NCBI RefSeq assembly: GCF_022698165.1
Contig: NZ_JALDAY010000011.1
Location: forward strand, 372,001-436,000
Origin: Streptomyces cylindrosporus
GTDB taxonomy: Bacteria > Actinomycetota > Actinomycetes > Streptomycetales > Streptomycetaceae
Length of the DNA stretch: 64,000 nucleotides
Direction of reading: 5' to 3'
This document shows, piece by piece, positions 42,819 to 50,467 of the stretch. The first letter of the stretch is position 1. The number at the start of each line of letters is the position of its first letter. A program made the translations under genes and the position numbers. Under the pieces are notes generated by a model. That model saw only the letters and a list, made by a program, of their open reading frames with translations. It was not told the origin of the DNA and did not search any database.

Positions 42819-42989
42819 GTGTTCGAGATCCGCGTGATCTGTGAGCCGGACGACGCCGACCGCATCGGCCAGACCCTGGCCGCCGCGTTCGACACCGGCC
42901 CGGCGCGCCAGTACCCCGCCCGCGATGGCAAGCGCGTCCGCCTGTACTTCACCGCCGCTGACCGACCCACCAACCCCGAAAGCGAGTGA
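42819..42989 (+). CDS. Small AICE protein with RxYPxR motif (56 aa)
   Basis: GTG start with GGAGAG 2-3 nt upstream. FEIRVICEPDDADRIGQTLAAAFDTGPARQYPARDGKRVRLYFTA is the counterpart of the 23788 protein of element 1. The stop overlaps a GTG that also opens the SSB frame. Probably a small single-domain alpha-beta binding protein. Confidence 0.65.
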   Translation: MFEIRVICEPDDADRIGQTLAAAFDTGPARQYPARDGKRVRLYFTAADRPTNPESE

Positions 42990-42994
42990 TCACC

Positions 42995-43420
42995 ATGTCG
43001 TTCGGAGAGACCCCGATCACCATTATCGGCAACCTGACCGCCGACCCCGAGGTCAAGGTGACCGAGTCCGGCCAGGCCCTGGCCCGCTTCACCGTCGCCT
43101 CCACCCCGCGCATGTTCGACCGCGAGTCGAACCAGTGGAAGGACGGATCGTCCACGTTCTTCCGCTGCACCGCCTGGCGCGCGCTCGCCGAGCACGTCGC
43201 CGACTCCCTGACGAAGGGCTCGCGCGTGGTGCTGTCCGGGCGGATCCGGCAGCACGACTGGAAGACCCCGGAGGGCGAAAACCGCTCGATGCTCGCCGTC
43301 GAGGTCGACGAGATCGGCGCGTCCCTGCGCTTCACCACGGTCACGATCAACGGCAAGCACGGCGCGCTGCCGGATAGCGCTTGGACCGCCGAGGGCAACA
43401 GCTCAAAACCCCCGTTCTAA
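42995..43420 (+). CDS. ssb: Single-stranded DNA-binding protein
   Basis: 141 residues from ATG 42995; an upstream GTG at 42986 would add three residues. OB-fold pattern ITIIGNLTADPEVKVTESGQALARFTVASTPRMFD...FFRCTAWRALAEHVADSLTKGSRVVLSGRIRQHDWKTPEGENRSMLAVEVDEIGASLRF is clear. The C-terminal tail ends KPPF, a shortened acidic-less tip unlike the chromosomal DDDIPF type, so it may not recruit host SSB partners. It would protect single-stranded DNA during element replication. Confidence 0.93.
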   Translation: MSFGETPITIIGNLTADPEVKVTESGQALARFTVASTPRMFDRESNQWKDGSSTFFRCTAWRALAEHVADSLTKGSRVVLSGRIRQHDWKTPEGENRSMLAVEVDEIGASLRFTTVTINGKHGALPDSAWTAEGNSSKPPF

Positions 43421-43959
43421 AGCATCTCCTCGTTCATATGACGCAACAACGGTTAACACGATGCGACGGACCAGCTCTGATCGCGGTCCCCAGGGTGGCA
43501 TGGGTCTACAGCAATCGCTGAGCTTCGAGCGCCAAGGCGCTCACTGCTTGTGATCGAAGGATCTTTGCAATATTGCGCGGCTTCATGCGCCTGCACACGC
43601 ATGGAGTCGTGCGAGTTTTTCCTCAGATGGCCTGCTGACCCATCACCCACGGACAGCCCAGAGCGTCGCACCGCCTGCGAGCAGGAGTTCTATTTCGTCA
43701 ACGAGTAGGGCCTCCCCTCTCGTCGCGCTAGCCGCATCAAACCGGAGTCTCGCACACCCATAGGCAATGCCACGGCAGCAGTGATCCTGTTAATTATTTC
43801 ACATACAGGCGCGAAGGGATGGTTCGCGCGCCCCCGGCGCACAACGCCATCTTAAATATCATGGAGATCGCCAACTAAAACGGTCGCCAACAGGGCATCA
43901 TAGCGACGTGACATGCCAGTAAGAGACATATCGATACATAGTATAAAATGGAGGTAAAA
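43421..43959. other. AT-richer intergenic region with promoter for the downstream membrane cassette
   Basis: About 540 bp without a convincing gene. A 7-bp hairpin (GCGCGAA/TTCGCGC) lies at 43809-43829. Near the end, TAGTAT (43939-43944) is a plausible -10, followed at once by GGAGG (43950-43954) and a GTG. The resulting leader would be very short. No clear -35. Confidence 0.45.
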
Positions 43960-44091
43960 GTGACTGCTCGTGGAAGCAGATACCTGGAAGGTGATGTCGG
44001 CCACCACATCCAGGCGAGACACTTGATCGATTACAGGGGTACCCATGGCCGATGTTCCTCCATCCCATCAGGAGGCGCCGGAGCCGAGTAG
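43960..44091 (+). CDS. Leader ORF (43 aa) overlapping the next gene
   Basis: GTG 5 nt after a perfect GGAGG, the best ribosome site in the area. The peptide begins TARGSRYLEGDVGHHIQARHL, resembling the short N-terminal leaders of other Streptomyces cargo proteins. It overlaps the 44045 gene by 47 nt in another frame, so it may couple or regulate that gene's translation. Confidence 0.5.
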   Translation: MTARGSRYLEGDVGHHIQARHLIDYRGTHGRCSSIPSGGAGAE

Positions 44092-44662
44092 CGGAAACGC
44101 GAGCATCCCCCACCAGCTGGGGCAGGAACCGCCCCTTGGCGGGCCGTCGGTCCCATCAAACGGACAGGCAAATGGATCGCTTCCCGCCCCGCCCGAAGCT
44201 CCTAACGGGTCAACGACCCCGGAGCCTTCTACGTCACCAAAGAATAAGAGAGTGGCACTCGGAAAGTTAGGGATGTGGTTCGCTTTTGCAGTTCTTTTCG
44301 CCGTCCTGCCGACACTCGGAGAGTTCTTAAGTACTCGACAAAAAAACGGGCCTCACAAGTTCGACTTCTTCGAATTGGCAGCCAGGGCCGATCTCTACGT
44401 GGTAGCTATGGGACTGGCCGCATCCGCGCTCGCGCAAACCCTAATGCGCACAAAGAATTCGGTCACCCCTCCGGTGCTGAAGTTTTGCGGAGCGGTCAAT
44501 ATTCTCATTCTGGCACTAACAGCTCTACTTGCTGCAACATCGAATGGAAGCGACATGAACTCAAAAACTGTCGGACAGCAGTCGCTTATTCTGCTGATCA
44601 CTACTCTACTGAGCTGCGGATCCAGCACCTATATCTGCGAACTGGAGAATTCGGAAGAATGA
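44045..44662 (+). CDS. Membrane protein with disordered N-terminus (205 aa)
   Basis: ATG with a weak AGGGG. The first ~65 residues are Pro/Ser/Gly-rich and unstructured. Four helices follow (~72-92 LGMWFAFAVLFAVLPTLGEFL, ~110-130, ~143-163 AVNILILALTALLAATS, ~175-195 SLILLITTLLSCGSSTY). AT-richer codon use marks it as cargo. The stop overlaps the next gene (ATGA). No known family. Confidence 0.65.
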   Translation: MADVPPSHQEAPEPSSGNASIPHQLGQEPPLGGPSVPSNGQANGSLPAPPEAPNGSTTPEPSTSPKNKRVALGKLGMWFAFAVLFAVLPTLGEFLSTRQKNGPHKFDFFELAARADLYVVAMGLAASALAQTLMRTKNSVTPPVLKFCGAVNILILALTALLAATSNGSDMNSKTVGQQSLILLITTLLSCGSSTYICELENSEE

Positions 44663-44838
44663 ACACAACACTCTGGGTGGGAACATCCGTGGCTCTCTTA
44701 GGCGGAGTCCTCGGAGCGCTGGCTGCCATCTTCGGGAAGACCGCCAACGCTCTGTGGCAGTGGATTCTCAATCTGATGGGCGTAGCCAGCCCTTCTAGTT
44801 CCACTCACCACGCCCGAGATAAGACGCCGTCGGGTTGA
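44659..44838 (+). CDS. Small single-helix membrane protein (59 aa)
   Basis: It starts in an ATGA overlap with the previous gene. A helix (~5-28, LWVGTSVALLGGVLGALAAIFGK) is followed by an amphipathic segment (ALWQWILNLMG) and a hydrophilic tail. This size and shape fit a membrane-disrupting or partner peptide. Strict coupling suggests it acts with the 205-aa protein. Confidence 0.6.
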   Translation: MNTTLWVGTSVALLGGVLGALAAIFGKTANALWQWILNLMGVASPSSSTHHARDKTPSG

Positions 44839-44902
44839 ACCAAGCGATCATGTGAATAGCACTGCGGCTTAGGAATTTCCCACCAAAACCTAGCCTCGCG
44901 AT

Positions 44903-45151
44903 TCACGAAACGGACTGTCCGACGGGGTGACCATGGTGGGACCAAGCCAGATGTGATGCCGCGTTCAGCTCGGTGTCCAGCATCCGTACGGCTACTGACA
45001 CACGTCGCCCTGGTTCCCGTCCCTCTAAGGATGCCGAGCGGTCAATTTCGAGCAGGAGCCAAAGCTCAGCCGACTGATTCATAGCGACGGTTCTCCCACA
45101 ACGAACCGAATGCTCAACTCCTGCGTCCGCAATGGCTAATAGGTCCGACAC
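44903..45151 (-). CDS. Hypothetical protein in frame with and just after the HNH gene (82 aa)
   Basis: The GTG at 45151 has no well-spaced ribosome site. The frame is the same as that of the upstream endonuclease, separated only by its TAG stop and seven sense codons (reading LRGWLNE), and the composition stays protein-like across that junction. It may be a coupled small gene, or the 3' part of a once longer gene interrupted by the stop. Confidence 0.45.
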   Translation of the reverse strand: MSDLLAIADAGVEHSVRCGRTVAMNQSAELWLLLEIDRSASLEGREPGRRVSVAVRMLDTELNAASHLAWSHHGHPVGQSVS

Positions 45152-45172
45152 CTCATTGAGCCACCCACGTAG

Positions 45173-46117
45173 CTAAGCGTCAGCCCGATGCGTGTTCCAG
45201 TGCGCCGCGAGCCACAACCGATGCTCTGGCCGCACATCGAAGACGAGCGGCTTGCCGTGCAGTTCGGCGTAGACCGGATAGGCATTCAACCCCGGGTCGG
45301 TGTCAAGCAAGCCCGTTTCCGGGTCGACGGCGATGCGCCCCTTATCAAACAGGGTGTGCAGGTCCCGGCGCAGCAGCAGGCCGCCGAAGTCGTGGTGTTC
45401 ACCAGTTTCCGCGTAGCTGTACAGGTGCGCCGCTTCCAGCACTTCCGCGGGGGCAGGACCGCTGATGGCGCACTGCTCGCCCTGCTCGTCCAGCAGCGCG
45501 GCCCGAAACGCCGCCTGTCCGACCCGGGTGCGGACCTTCGCGAACCGGTGCCCGCCCACGATGGGCGTCCGCCGGTGGCGCTGGTTGGCCAGCCCGGACA
45601 CGGCATCCGCGTTCAGCCGTCCGGTCGCCAGCAGCGCGTCCAGCAGCTTCTCCCAGCTGGTCGTACGCATGCTCAGCTGCGATCCCGGCGAGTCGCATAG
45701 GGCACGCAACTGCGGTCCGCCCAGCAGGCCGCGCCCGTCGACCCAGCGCCGGCCGTAGCGGGCCAGGTAGGTGGTGACCGGCTCGACCCGCTGCCCTGGT
45801 GTGTCGAAGGTGGCCTCGCACTGGTTGCAGCGGCAGGCCGGAGTCATCCGCACCCGCCGCTTGAAGTCGGCTTTCCTGCAGTGGGGGCAGAAGTACCGCG
45901 TCTTGTCCTCGGTTCCGGTCTCGATGGTGTCGATTGCCGAGACGCCGATCAGTTCTCGTTTGTCCCACAGTGCGACGACGTCTCCCACTGCCAGACGGGC
46001 GTGGTTGGGAACCGTGCTGTCCCAGCGGTAGTACTCGCGCGGGTTGTCCTCGTAGCCGTCGTTCCCGCCGTGCTGGCGGGCATCCCCCACGGCCAGCAGC
46101 AGCCACGCACTCGTCAT
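45173..46117 (-). CDS. EVE/PUA-like domain, zinc ribbon and HNH endonuclease fusion
   Basis: 314 residues from ATG 46117. The N-terminal ~75 residues resemble EVE/PUA-like modules that read modified bases (YYRWDSTVPNHARLAVGDVVALWDKRELIGVSAIDTIE). A four-Cys ribbon lies at ~80-105 (CPHC...CRCNQC). The C-terminal HNH_2-type domain has ISGPAPAEVLEAAHLYSYAETGEHHDFGGLLLRRDLHTLFDKG, with AAH and the D-LH catalytic elements. Architecture is that of modification-dependent or McrA-like restriction enzymes. Divergent (103 bp) from two cytosine methyltransferase genes. Confidence 0.85.
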   Translation of the reverse strand: MTSAWLLLAVGDARQHGGNDGYEDNPREYYRWDSTVPNHARLAVGDVVALWDKRELIGVSAIDTIETGTEDKTRYFCPHCRKADFKRRVRMTPACRCNQCEATFDTPGQRVEPVTTYLARYGRRWVDGRGLLGGPQLRALCDSPGSQLSMRTTSWEKLLDALLATGRLNADAVSGLANQRHRRTPIVGGHRFAKVRTRVGQAAFRAALLDEQGEQCAISGPAPAEVLEAAHLYSYAETGEHHDFGGLLLRRDLHTLFDKGRIAVDPETGLLDTDPGLNAYPVYAELHGKPLVFDVRPEHRLWLAAHWNTHRADA

Positions 46118-46220
46118 CGTGCCCCCGTCCTCATCCCACAGACCGGGGCAGCCGCTCTCTCGGCAAAAGACCGCGGCTGCCCCACACCCCAGCTCACCAA
46201 CAGAACTGGAGAGGTCAAGC

Positions 46221-46907
46221 ATGACCCAACCCACTGACATCCGGCACCGGAGCGGCCAACTCCCGCGCCTGCTAGACGCGTTCTGCTGTCAGGGCGGTGC
46301 CGGCATGGGTTACCACCTGGCCGGCTTCGACGTCACGGGCGTCGACATCCACCCGCAGCCGCGCTACCCCTTCGCCTTCGTCCAAGCCGAAGCGGTCGCC
46401 TTCATCCGCGAGCACGGGGCCGAGTTCGACTTCATCCACGCCTCCCCGCCGTGCCAGCACCACAGCGACTGCCAGCGCATCCGCGGTAACCAGCATCCCG
46501 ACCTGATCGCCCCCACCCGTGCCGCGCTGAAGTCGACGGGGCTGCCATGGGTGATCGAGAACGTCTCCGGCGCCGTACCCAAAATGCACGCCCCGGTGAT
46601 GCTGTGCGGGGCCATGTACGGGCTGGCCACGTACCGACACCGGTACTTCGAGACTGGCAGCTGGCTGCTCCCGCAGCCAGAGCACCGCGCCCACCTAGTG
46701 CCGCAGGCCAAGATGGGCCGCCCCATCCCGCCCGGCCACTACGGCCAGTTCGTCGGCAACTTCTCCGGCGTCGGCCACGCACGCCGCGTGATGGGCGTGA
46801 AGTGGATGAACCGCGACGGCATCCGCGAATGTGTACCCCCCGCCTATACCCGGTGGCTCGGCACCCACGCCCTCGCGGCGCTGACCTGCGAGGCGGTGGC
46901 CACATGA
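46221..46907 (+). CDS. Small DNA cytosine-5 methyltransferase, copy A
   Basis: 228 residues; ATG with GGAGAGG. C5-MTase motifs: I (DAFCCQGGAGMGYHLAGFDVTGVD), IV with catalytic C78 (ASPPCQHH), VI with E113 (WVIENVSG) and VIII-like (YRHRYFET). The target-recognition domain between VIII and IX is very short, as in phage and element orphan enzymes. First gene of an operon that continues into the replication genes through 4-nt overlaps. Confidence 0.88.
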   Translation: MTQPTDIRHRSGQLPRLLDAFCCQGGAGMGYHLAGFDVTGVDIHPQPRYPFAFVQAEAVAFIREHGAEFDFIHASPPCQHHSDCQRIRGNQHPDLIAPTRAALKSTGLPWVIENVSGAVPKMHAPVMLCGAMYGLATYRHRYFETGSWLLPQPEHRAHLVPQAKMGRPIPPGHYGQFVGNFSGVGHARRVMGVKWMNRDGIRECVPPAYTRWLGTHALAALTCEAVAT

Positions 46908-47533
46908 GCGCGCGCGTGCTGCCGCTGAGGCGACCCAACGGCCTGCGCCTGCTGGACCTGTGCTGCGGCGCCGGGGGCCTGTCCATGGGCTACCACCTCG
47001 CCGGATTCGACGTCACCGGCGTCGACAACCGCCCGCAGCCCAACTACCCCTTCCCCTTCCACCAGACCGACGCCCTCACCTTCCCACTCGACGGCTTCGA
47101 CCTGGTCCACGCCTCTTGGCCCTGCGAGCACTTCGCCAAGGTCACCGCCTGGCGCGGCAGCCGCGACAACCACCCCGACCTACTCACCCCCCGACGTGAA
47201 CGATTCCAAGCCTCGGGGGTGCCGTGGGTCATCGAGAACGTGACCGAGGCTCCTCTGAGGCCGGACTACTTGCTGTGCGGCACCCAGTTCGGGCTCAGCA
47301 TCCGCCGACACCGCGTCTTCGAAACGTCCTGGGGCGGCGGTGGAGATCTGATCCCGCCCTGCTGGCACCACAAGGGCCTGCTGGCGTTCGCGCACAAGGG
47401 CGAGCGCGCTTACGCGGACGCCATGGGCTGCACCTGGATGACCAACCTCGAAGCCCGCAAAGCCGTACCGCCCGCCTACTCCCACTGGATCGCCACCCAG
47501 TTCCTCGCCCTGCAAGGGAGGACCGCCGCATGA
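46904..47533 (+). CDS. Small DNA cytosine-5 methyltransferase, copy B (altered motif IV)
   Basis: 209 residues, ATGA overlap with copy A. Motif I (DLCCGAGGLSMGYHLAGFDVTGVD) is nearly the same as copy A, and motif VI is intact (WVIENVTE, E111). Motif IV reads ASWPCEHF: Pro-Cys (C74) is kept but the preceding Pro is Trp and the Gln is Glu. It may have altered target or activity, or form a heterodimer with copy A. Confidence 0.85.
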   Translation: MSARVLPLRRPNGLRLLDLCCGAGGLSMGYHLAGFDVTGVDNRPQPNYPFPFHQTDALTFPLDGFDLVHASWPCEHFAKVTAWRGSRDNHPDLLTPRRERFQASGVPWVIENVTEAPLRPDYLLCGTQFGLSIRRHRVFETSWGGGGDLIPPCWHHKGLLAFAHKGERAYADAMGCTWMTNLEARKAVPPAYSHWIATQFLALQGRTAA

Positions 47534-48438
47534 CCCCATCCCCAACCCTGCTGGATGCTGCGCTGACGGCCGCCACGCGCGGCTGGCGTGTCCACCCGCT
47601 GCGCCCCGGCGGCAAGGCCTCAGCCCTGCACGGCGAACGCGCCTGCCCCCACATCGGCGAGTGCGCCGCCGACCACGTGAAGTGGGAACAGCGCGCCACC
47701 ACCGACCCTGACCGCATCCGCGCCGCGTGGACGGCGGGCACGTTCAACGTCGGCATCGCTCCGGGCCCCTCCGGCCTGGTCGTCATCGACCTGGACGTGC
47801 CCAAGGAAGAGAAGCGGAAAGGCAGTTCGGCCGCGCCTGACGGCGCGACGTCCTTTTCGGCGCTCTGCGAGCGCGCCGAAGTGCCGTGGCCGACGACCTA
47901 CACGGTGCGGACGCCCTCCGGCGGCCTGCACCTGTACTTCGCCACCCCGCCGGACATCCGCCTGCACAGCACCGCCCGCACCGTGGCCCCCAATATGGAC
48001 ACCCGCGCGTGGGGTGGCAACGTCGTCGCCGCGGGCAGCAGCACTCCGCAGGGCGCCTACATAGTGACCGACGACGTACCGGCAGCGGTTCTGCCCACCT
48101 GGCTGCTGCATCACCTCCAGACCCCTCCTCCACCGATCGTGGCAGCCGCCCCGCTCCTCATCCCGGGCCAGGCCACCCGCCGCGCCACGGCGGCCCTGGA
48201 ACGCGAGACGGCCGCCGTCCGCGGCACTTCAGAGGGCGGCCGGAACAACCGGCTCTTGGCGGGCGCCCGCTCGCTGGGACGGTTCGTCGCCTGGGGCGAG
48301 ATCCCCCGGGACGCGGTCGAGGAGGCTTTTCAGGCGGCCGGCGAGACGGCCGGACTGCCGACGGCCGAATGCCGCACCACCATCCGCAGCGCCCTGGACT
48401 GGTCCATCCGCACGTGCCGACCGAGGGAGGCCGTATGA
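47530..48438 (+). CDS. Bifunctional DNA primase/polymerase (Prim-Pol)
   Basis: 302 residues, ATGA overlap with the methyltransferase gene. Prim-Pol features: VVIDLDVP with D87 and D89, SGGLHLYF, NMDTRAWGGNVVAAGS. A CPH-type Cys pair at ~40 (CPHIGEC) may bind metal. A helical C-terminal part (~220-300) matches the counterpart in element 1. Initiates element replication together with the DUF3631 ATPase. Confidence 0.88.
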   Translation: MTPSPTLLDAALTAATRGWRVHPLRPGGKASALHGERACPHIGECAADHVKWEQRATTDPDRIRAAWTAGTFNVGIAPGPSGLVVIDLDVPKEEKRKGSSAAPDGATSFSALCERAEVPWPTTYTVRTPSGGLHLYFATPPDIRLHSTARTVAPNMDTRAWGGNVVAAGSSTPQGAYIVTDDVPAAVLPTWLLHHLQTPPPPIVAAAPLLIPGQATRRATAALERETAAVRGTSEGGRNNRLLAGARSLGRFVAWGEIPRDAVEEAFQAAGETAGLPTAECRTTIRSALDWSIRTCRPREAV

Positions 48439-48797
48439 GCCCCCAGCGCGGGCCTGAAAAGCCTCCCTACCTCAAGTCGGGGCGCCCGCGCCTGTCTCCG
48501 GCTGCCCCGGACGGCGGCCGTGGCACGAAGAGCGACGGCCGACAGGCCGTCCTTTCAGCCATTCCCCCCGGTCAGAACTCCAGCGATCCGTCCGCCGGTG
48601 ACGGCCGGTACTTCGTGGCCTGGCTGCACATCTGCGCGCCGTACGGCGCCACGCCGACGGCCACTTCGACGTGCCTGTGTGGCCGCGACCGCAGCGCCGT
48701 CGGCCACCGCAAGGTGTTGGCCCTGATCGCTGACCACCAAACCCACCGCGACGAGTGCCCGCTCCGCACCACCCAGGAAAGGAGGAACGCCGCATGA
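48435..48797 (+). CDS. Zinc-binding replication-operon protein (120 aa)
   Basis: ATGA overlaps at both ends. A disordered basic N-terminal half, then CLCGRDRSAVGHRKVLALIADHQTHRDECP, a C-x-C...H..H....C zinc motif preceded by a conserved WLHICAPYG strand. A family regularly found between primase and ATPase genes of Streptomyces elements. Probably a nucleic-acid-binding accessory. Confidence 0.68.
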   Translation: MSPQRGPEKPPYLKSGRPRLSPAAPDGGRGTKSDGRQAVLSAIPPGQNSSDPSAGDGRYFVAWLHICAPYGATPTATSTCLCGRDRSAVGHRKVLALIADHQTHRDECPLRTTQERRNAA

Positions 48798-50047
48798 CCA
48801 GCACCACCACGCCTCCGCCGCCCATCGACGGCGCGGCCCTGCTCGATGAGGTCGAAGCGTTCCACCGCCGCTTCAACGTCTTCCCCACCGAAGCCGCGTA
48901 CGTCGCCGTAGCCCTCTGGGATGCCCACGCGCACCTGATCGACGCGTTCGACGGCACCGCCCGCCTCGCGTTCCTCTCCCCTGAACCCGGATCGGGCAAG
49001 TCGCGCGCGCTGGAGATCGTGGAGACGCTCACCCCGAACGCCGCGATGACGGTCAACGCCTCCGCCAATGCGCTGTTCCGGCTGGTGGACGCCACCGAGG
49101 GCACGCCCACCCTGCTCTTCGACGAGATCGACACCGTCTTCGGCCCCAAGGCCGGCGACAACGAACCTGTGCGCGGCTTCTTGAACTCCGGCTACCGGCG
49201 CGGCGGGCAGGCGCTCCGCTGCGTCGGCGACGGCGCCAACCAGACCGCGGGATGGTTCTCGTCCTTCTGCGCCGTGGCCATGGCCGGACTCGGCTCCCTG
49301 CCCGACACGATCCTGACCCGCTCGGTCATCATCCGCATGCGCAAGCGCGCCCCCAACGAGAAGGTTGAGGGATACCGCCGCCGCACCCACGAGAAGCAGG
49401 GCCACGCGCTGCGAGACCGGCTCGCCGAGTGGGCCGACACCGTCCGCGAAGCCGTCGCAGAGGCTTGGCCGGAGATGCCGGATGGAGTCTCCGACCGCCC
49501 GGCGGACGTGTGGGAACCTCTGCTGGCCGTCGCCGATGCGGCTGGTGGGCACTGGCCCGAGCGGGCCCGCGCGGCCTGCCTTGAACTGGTCCACGCCACG
49601 CGAGGAGGCGAAGAAGCCTCACTCGGGATCCGGCTCCTGACCGACCTGCGCGACAAGGTGTTCTGCGGTGCGGACCGCATGCCGACCGCGGTCATCCTGG
49701 AATGCCTGCTGAACATGGACGACGCGCCCTGGGGCGATCTGGACGACAAGCCCATCAACTCGCGCACGCTGGCCAAGCTGTTGGGCCAGTACGTCACTTC
49801 GGCGAACAAACCGATCAAGCCCCGTGGCATCCGTACGACGTCCGGCACCTTCCCCAAGGGCTACTACGCCGAAGACCTGCACGACGCGTGGGAGCGGTAC
49901 TGCCCGCCTCCCCCCGGAGAGTCCGCCACATCCGCCACGGCCGCCACAACGCAGGTCAACGACGGTGAGAGCGTGGCGGATCCGCCTTCCGACATCCGCC
50001 ACACGCTCTCGGAAGCCGACACGCGCCGCTTGAAGAGCGTGGGCTGA
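48794..50047 (+). CDS. DUF3631 ATPase (replicative helicase-like)
   Basis: 417 residues. Walker A PEPGSGKS (~63-70), Walker B TLLFDEID (~108-115), sensor region TRSVIIRMRKR (~178), then the DUF3631 domain (~225-375; ADVWEPLLAVADAAGGHWPERARAAC..., NSRTLAKLLGQYVTSANKPIKPRGIR, GYYAEDLHDAWERYCPP). The last ~35 residues are low complexity (SATSATAATTQ) and their DNA carries CCGCCACA repeats. Functional counterpart of the element 1 ATPase but of a different family. Confidence 0.88.
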   Translation: MTSTTTPPPPIDGAALLDEVEAFHRRFNVFPTEAAYVAVALWDAHAHLIDAFDGTARLAFLSPEPGSGKSRALEIVETLTPNAAMTVNASANALFRLVDATEGTPTLLFDEIDTVFGPKAGDNEPVRGFLNSGYRRGGQALRCVGDGANQTAGWFSSFCAVAMAGLGSLPDTILTRSVIIRMRKRAPNEKVEGYRRRTHEKQGHALRDRLAEWADTVREAVAEAWPEMPDGVSDRPADVWEPLLAVADAAGGHWPERARAACLELVHATRGGEEASLGIRLLTDLRDKVFCGADRMPTAVILECLLNMDDAPWGDLDDKPINSRTLAKLLGQYVTSANKPIKPRGIRTTSGTFPKGYYAEDLHDAWERYCPPPPGESATSATAATTQVNDGESVADPPSDIRHTLSEADTRRLKSVG

Positions 50048-50168
50048 CCAGCACAGATGTCCAGTGCCGCCGCGCGACCGTGCGGCGGCATCCATCCGCC
50101 ACATCACCGCCCACCGCCACGATTACAAGCCGCTGACCTGCGGTGTGGCGGTGTGGCGGACGTGGCGG
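49923..50168. repeat. Iteron-like CCGCCACA repeats across the end of the ATPase gene and beyond
   Basis: CCGCCACA at 49923, 49941, 49996 and 50096; CCGCCACG at 49932 and 50114; inverted TGTGGCGG at 50144 and 50152; inverted CGTGGCGG at 49972 and 50161. Half lie in non-coding DNA after the stop at 50047, so codon usage does not explain them. Their position between the replication operon and xis fits a replication origin; binding sites for Xis are the alternative. Confidence 0.65.
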
Positions 50169-50257
50169 ATCCACAGAAGGGGCCGCAGACGGCCCCGGGA
50201 GGGGTGGCGCGGCCCCTTCCGCTGTCTGTTCCTCCTTCTGTCTTAGGAGATCTCAAC

Positions 50258-50467
50258 ATGGCCAGCCCTTCCCGTCGCCGGCGAGCGCCCAAGGACGAAC
50301 TCCTGCCGCTGAGCGACGTACTGGAAGAGATCGGCATCACCCGCGCCACCTGGTACCGGTGGCGTAACCGCGGCATCGGGCCGGAAGCGCAGCGCACGCC
50401 CTCCGGCCGCATCTGTGTGCGCCGAAGTGTCCTGGACGCCTTCAAGGACGAATTGGAAGCCGCGTGA
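50258..50467 (+). CDS. xis: HTH excisionase
   Basis: 69 residues; ATG with AGGAGA at 8 nt. HTH_17 fold PLSDVLEEIGITRATWYRWRNRGIGPEAQRTPSGRICVRRSVLDAFKDEL with a basic N-terminal arm. It overlaps int by GTGA. Clear homologue of the element 1 excisionase in design. Confidence 0.9.
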   Translation: MASPSRRRRAPKDELLPLSDVLEEIGITRATWYRWRNRGIGPEAQRTPSGRICVRRSVLDAFKDELEAA

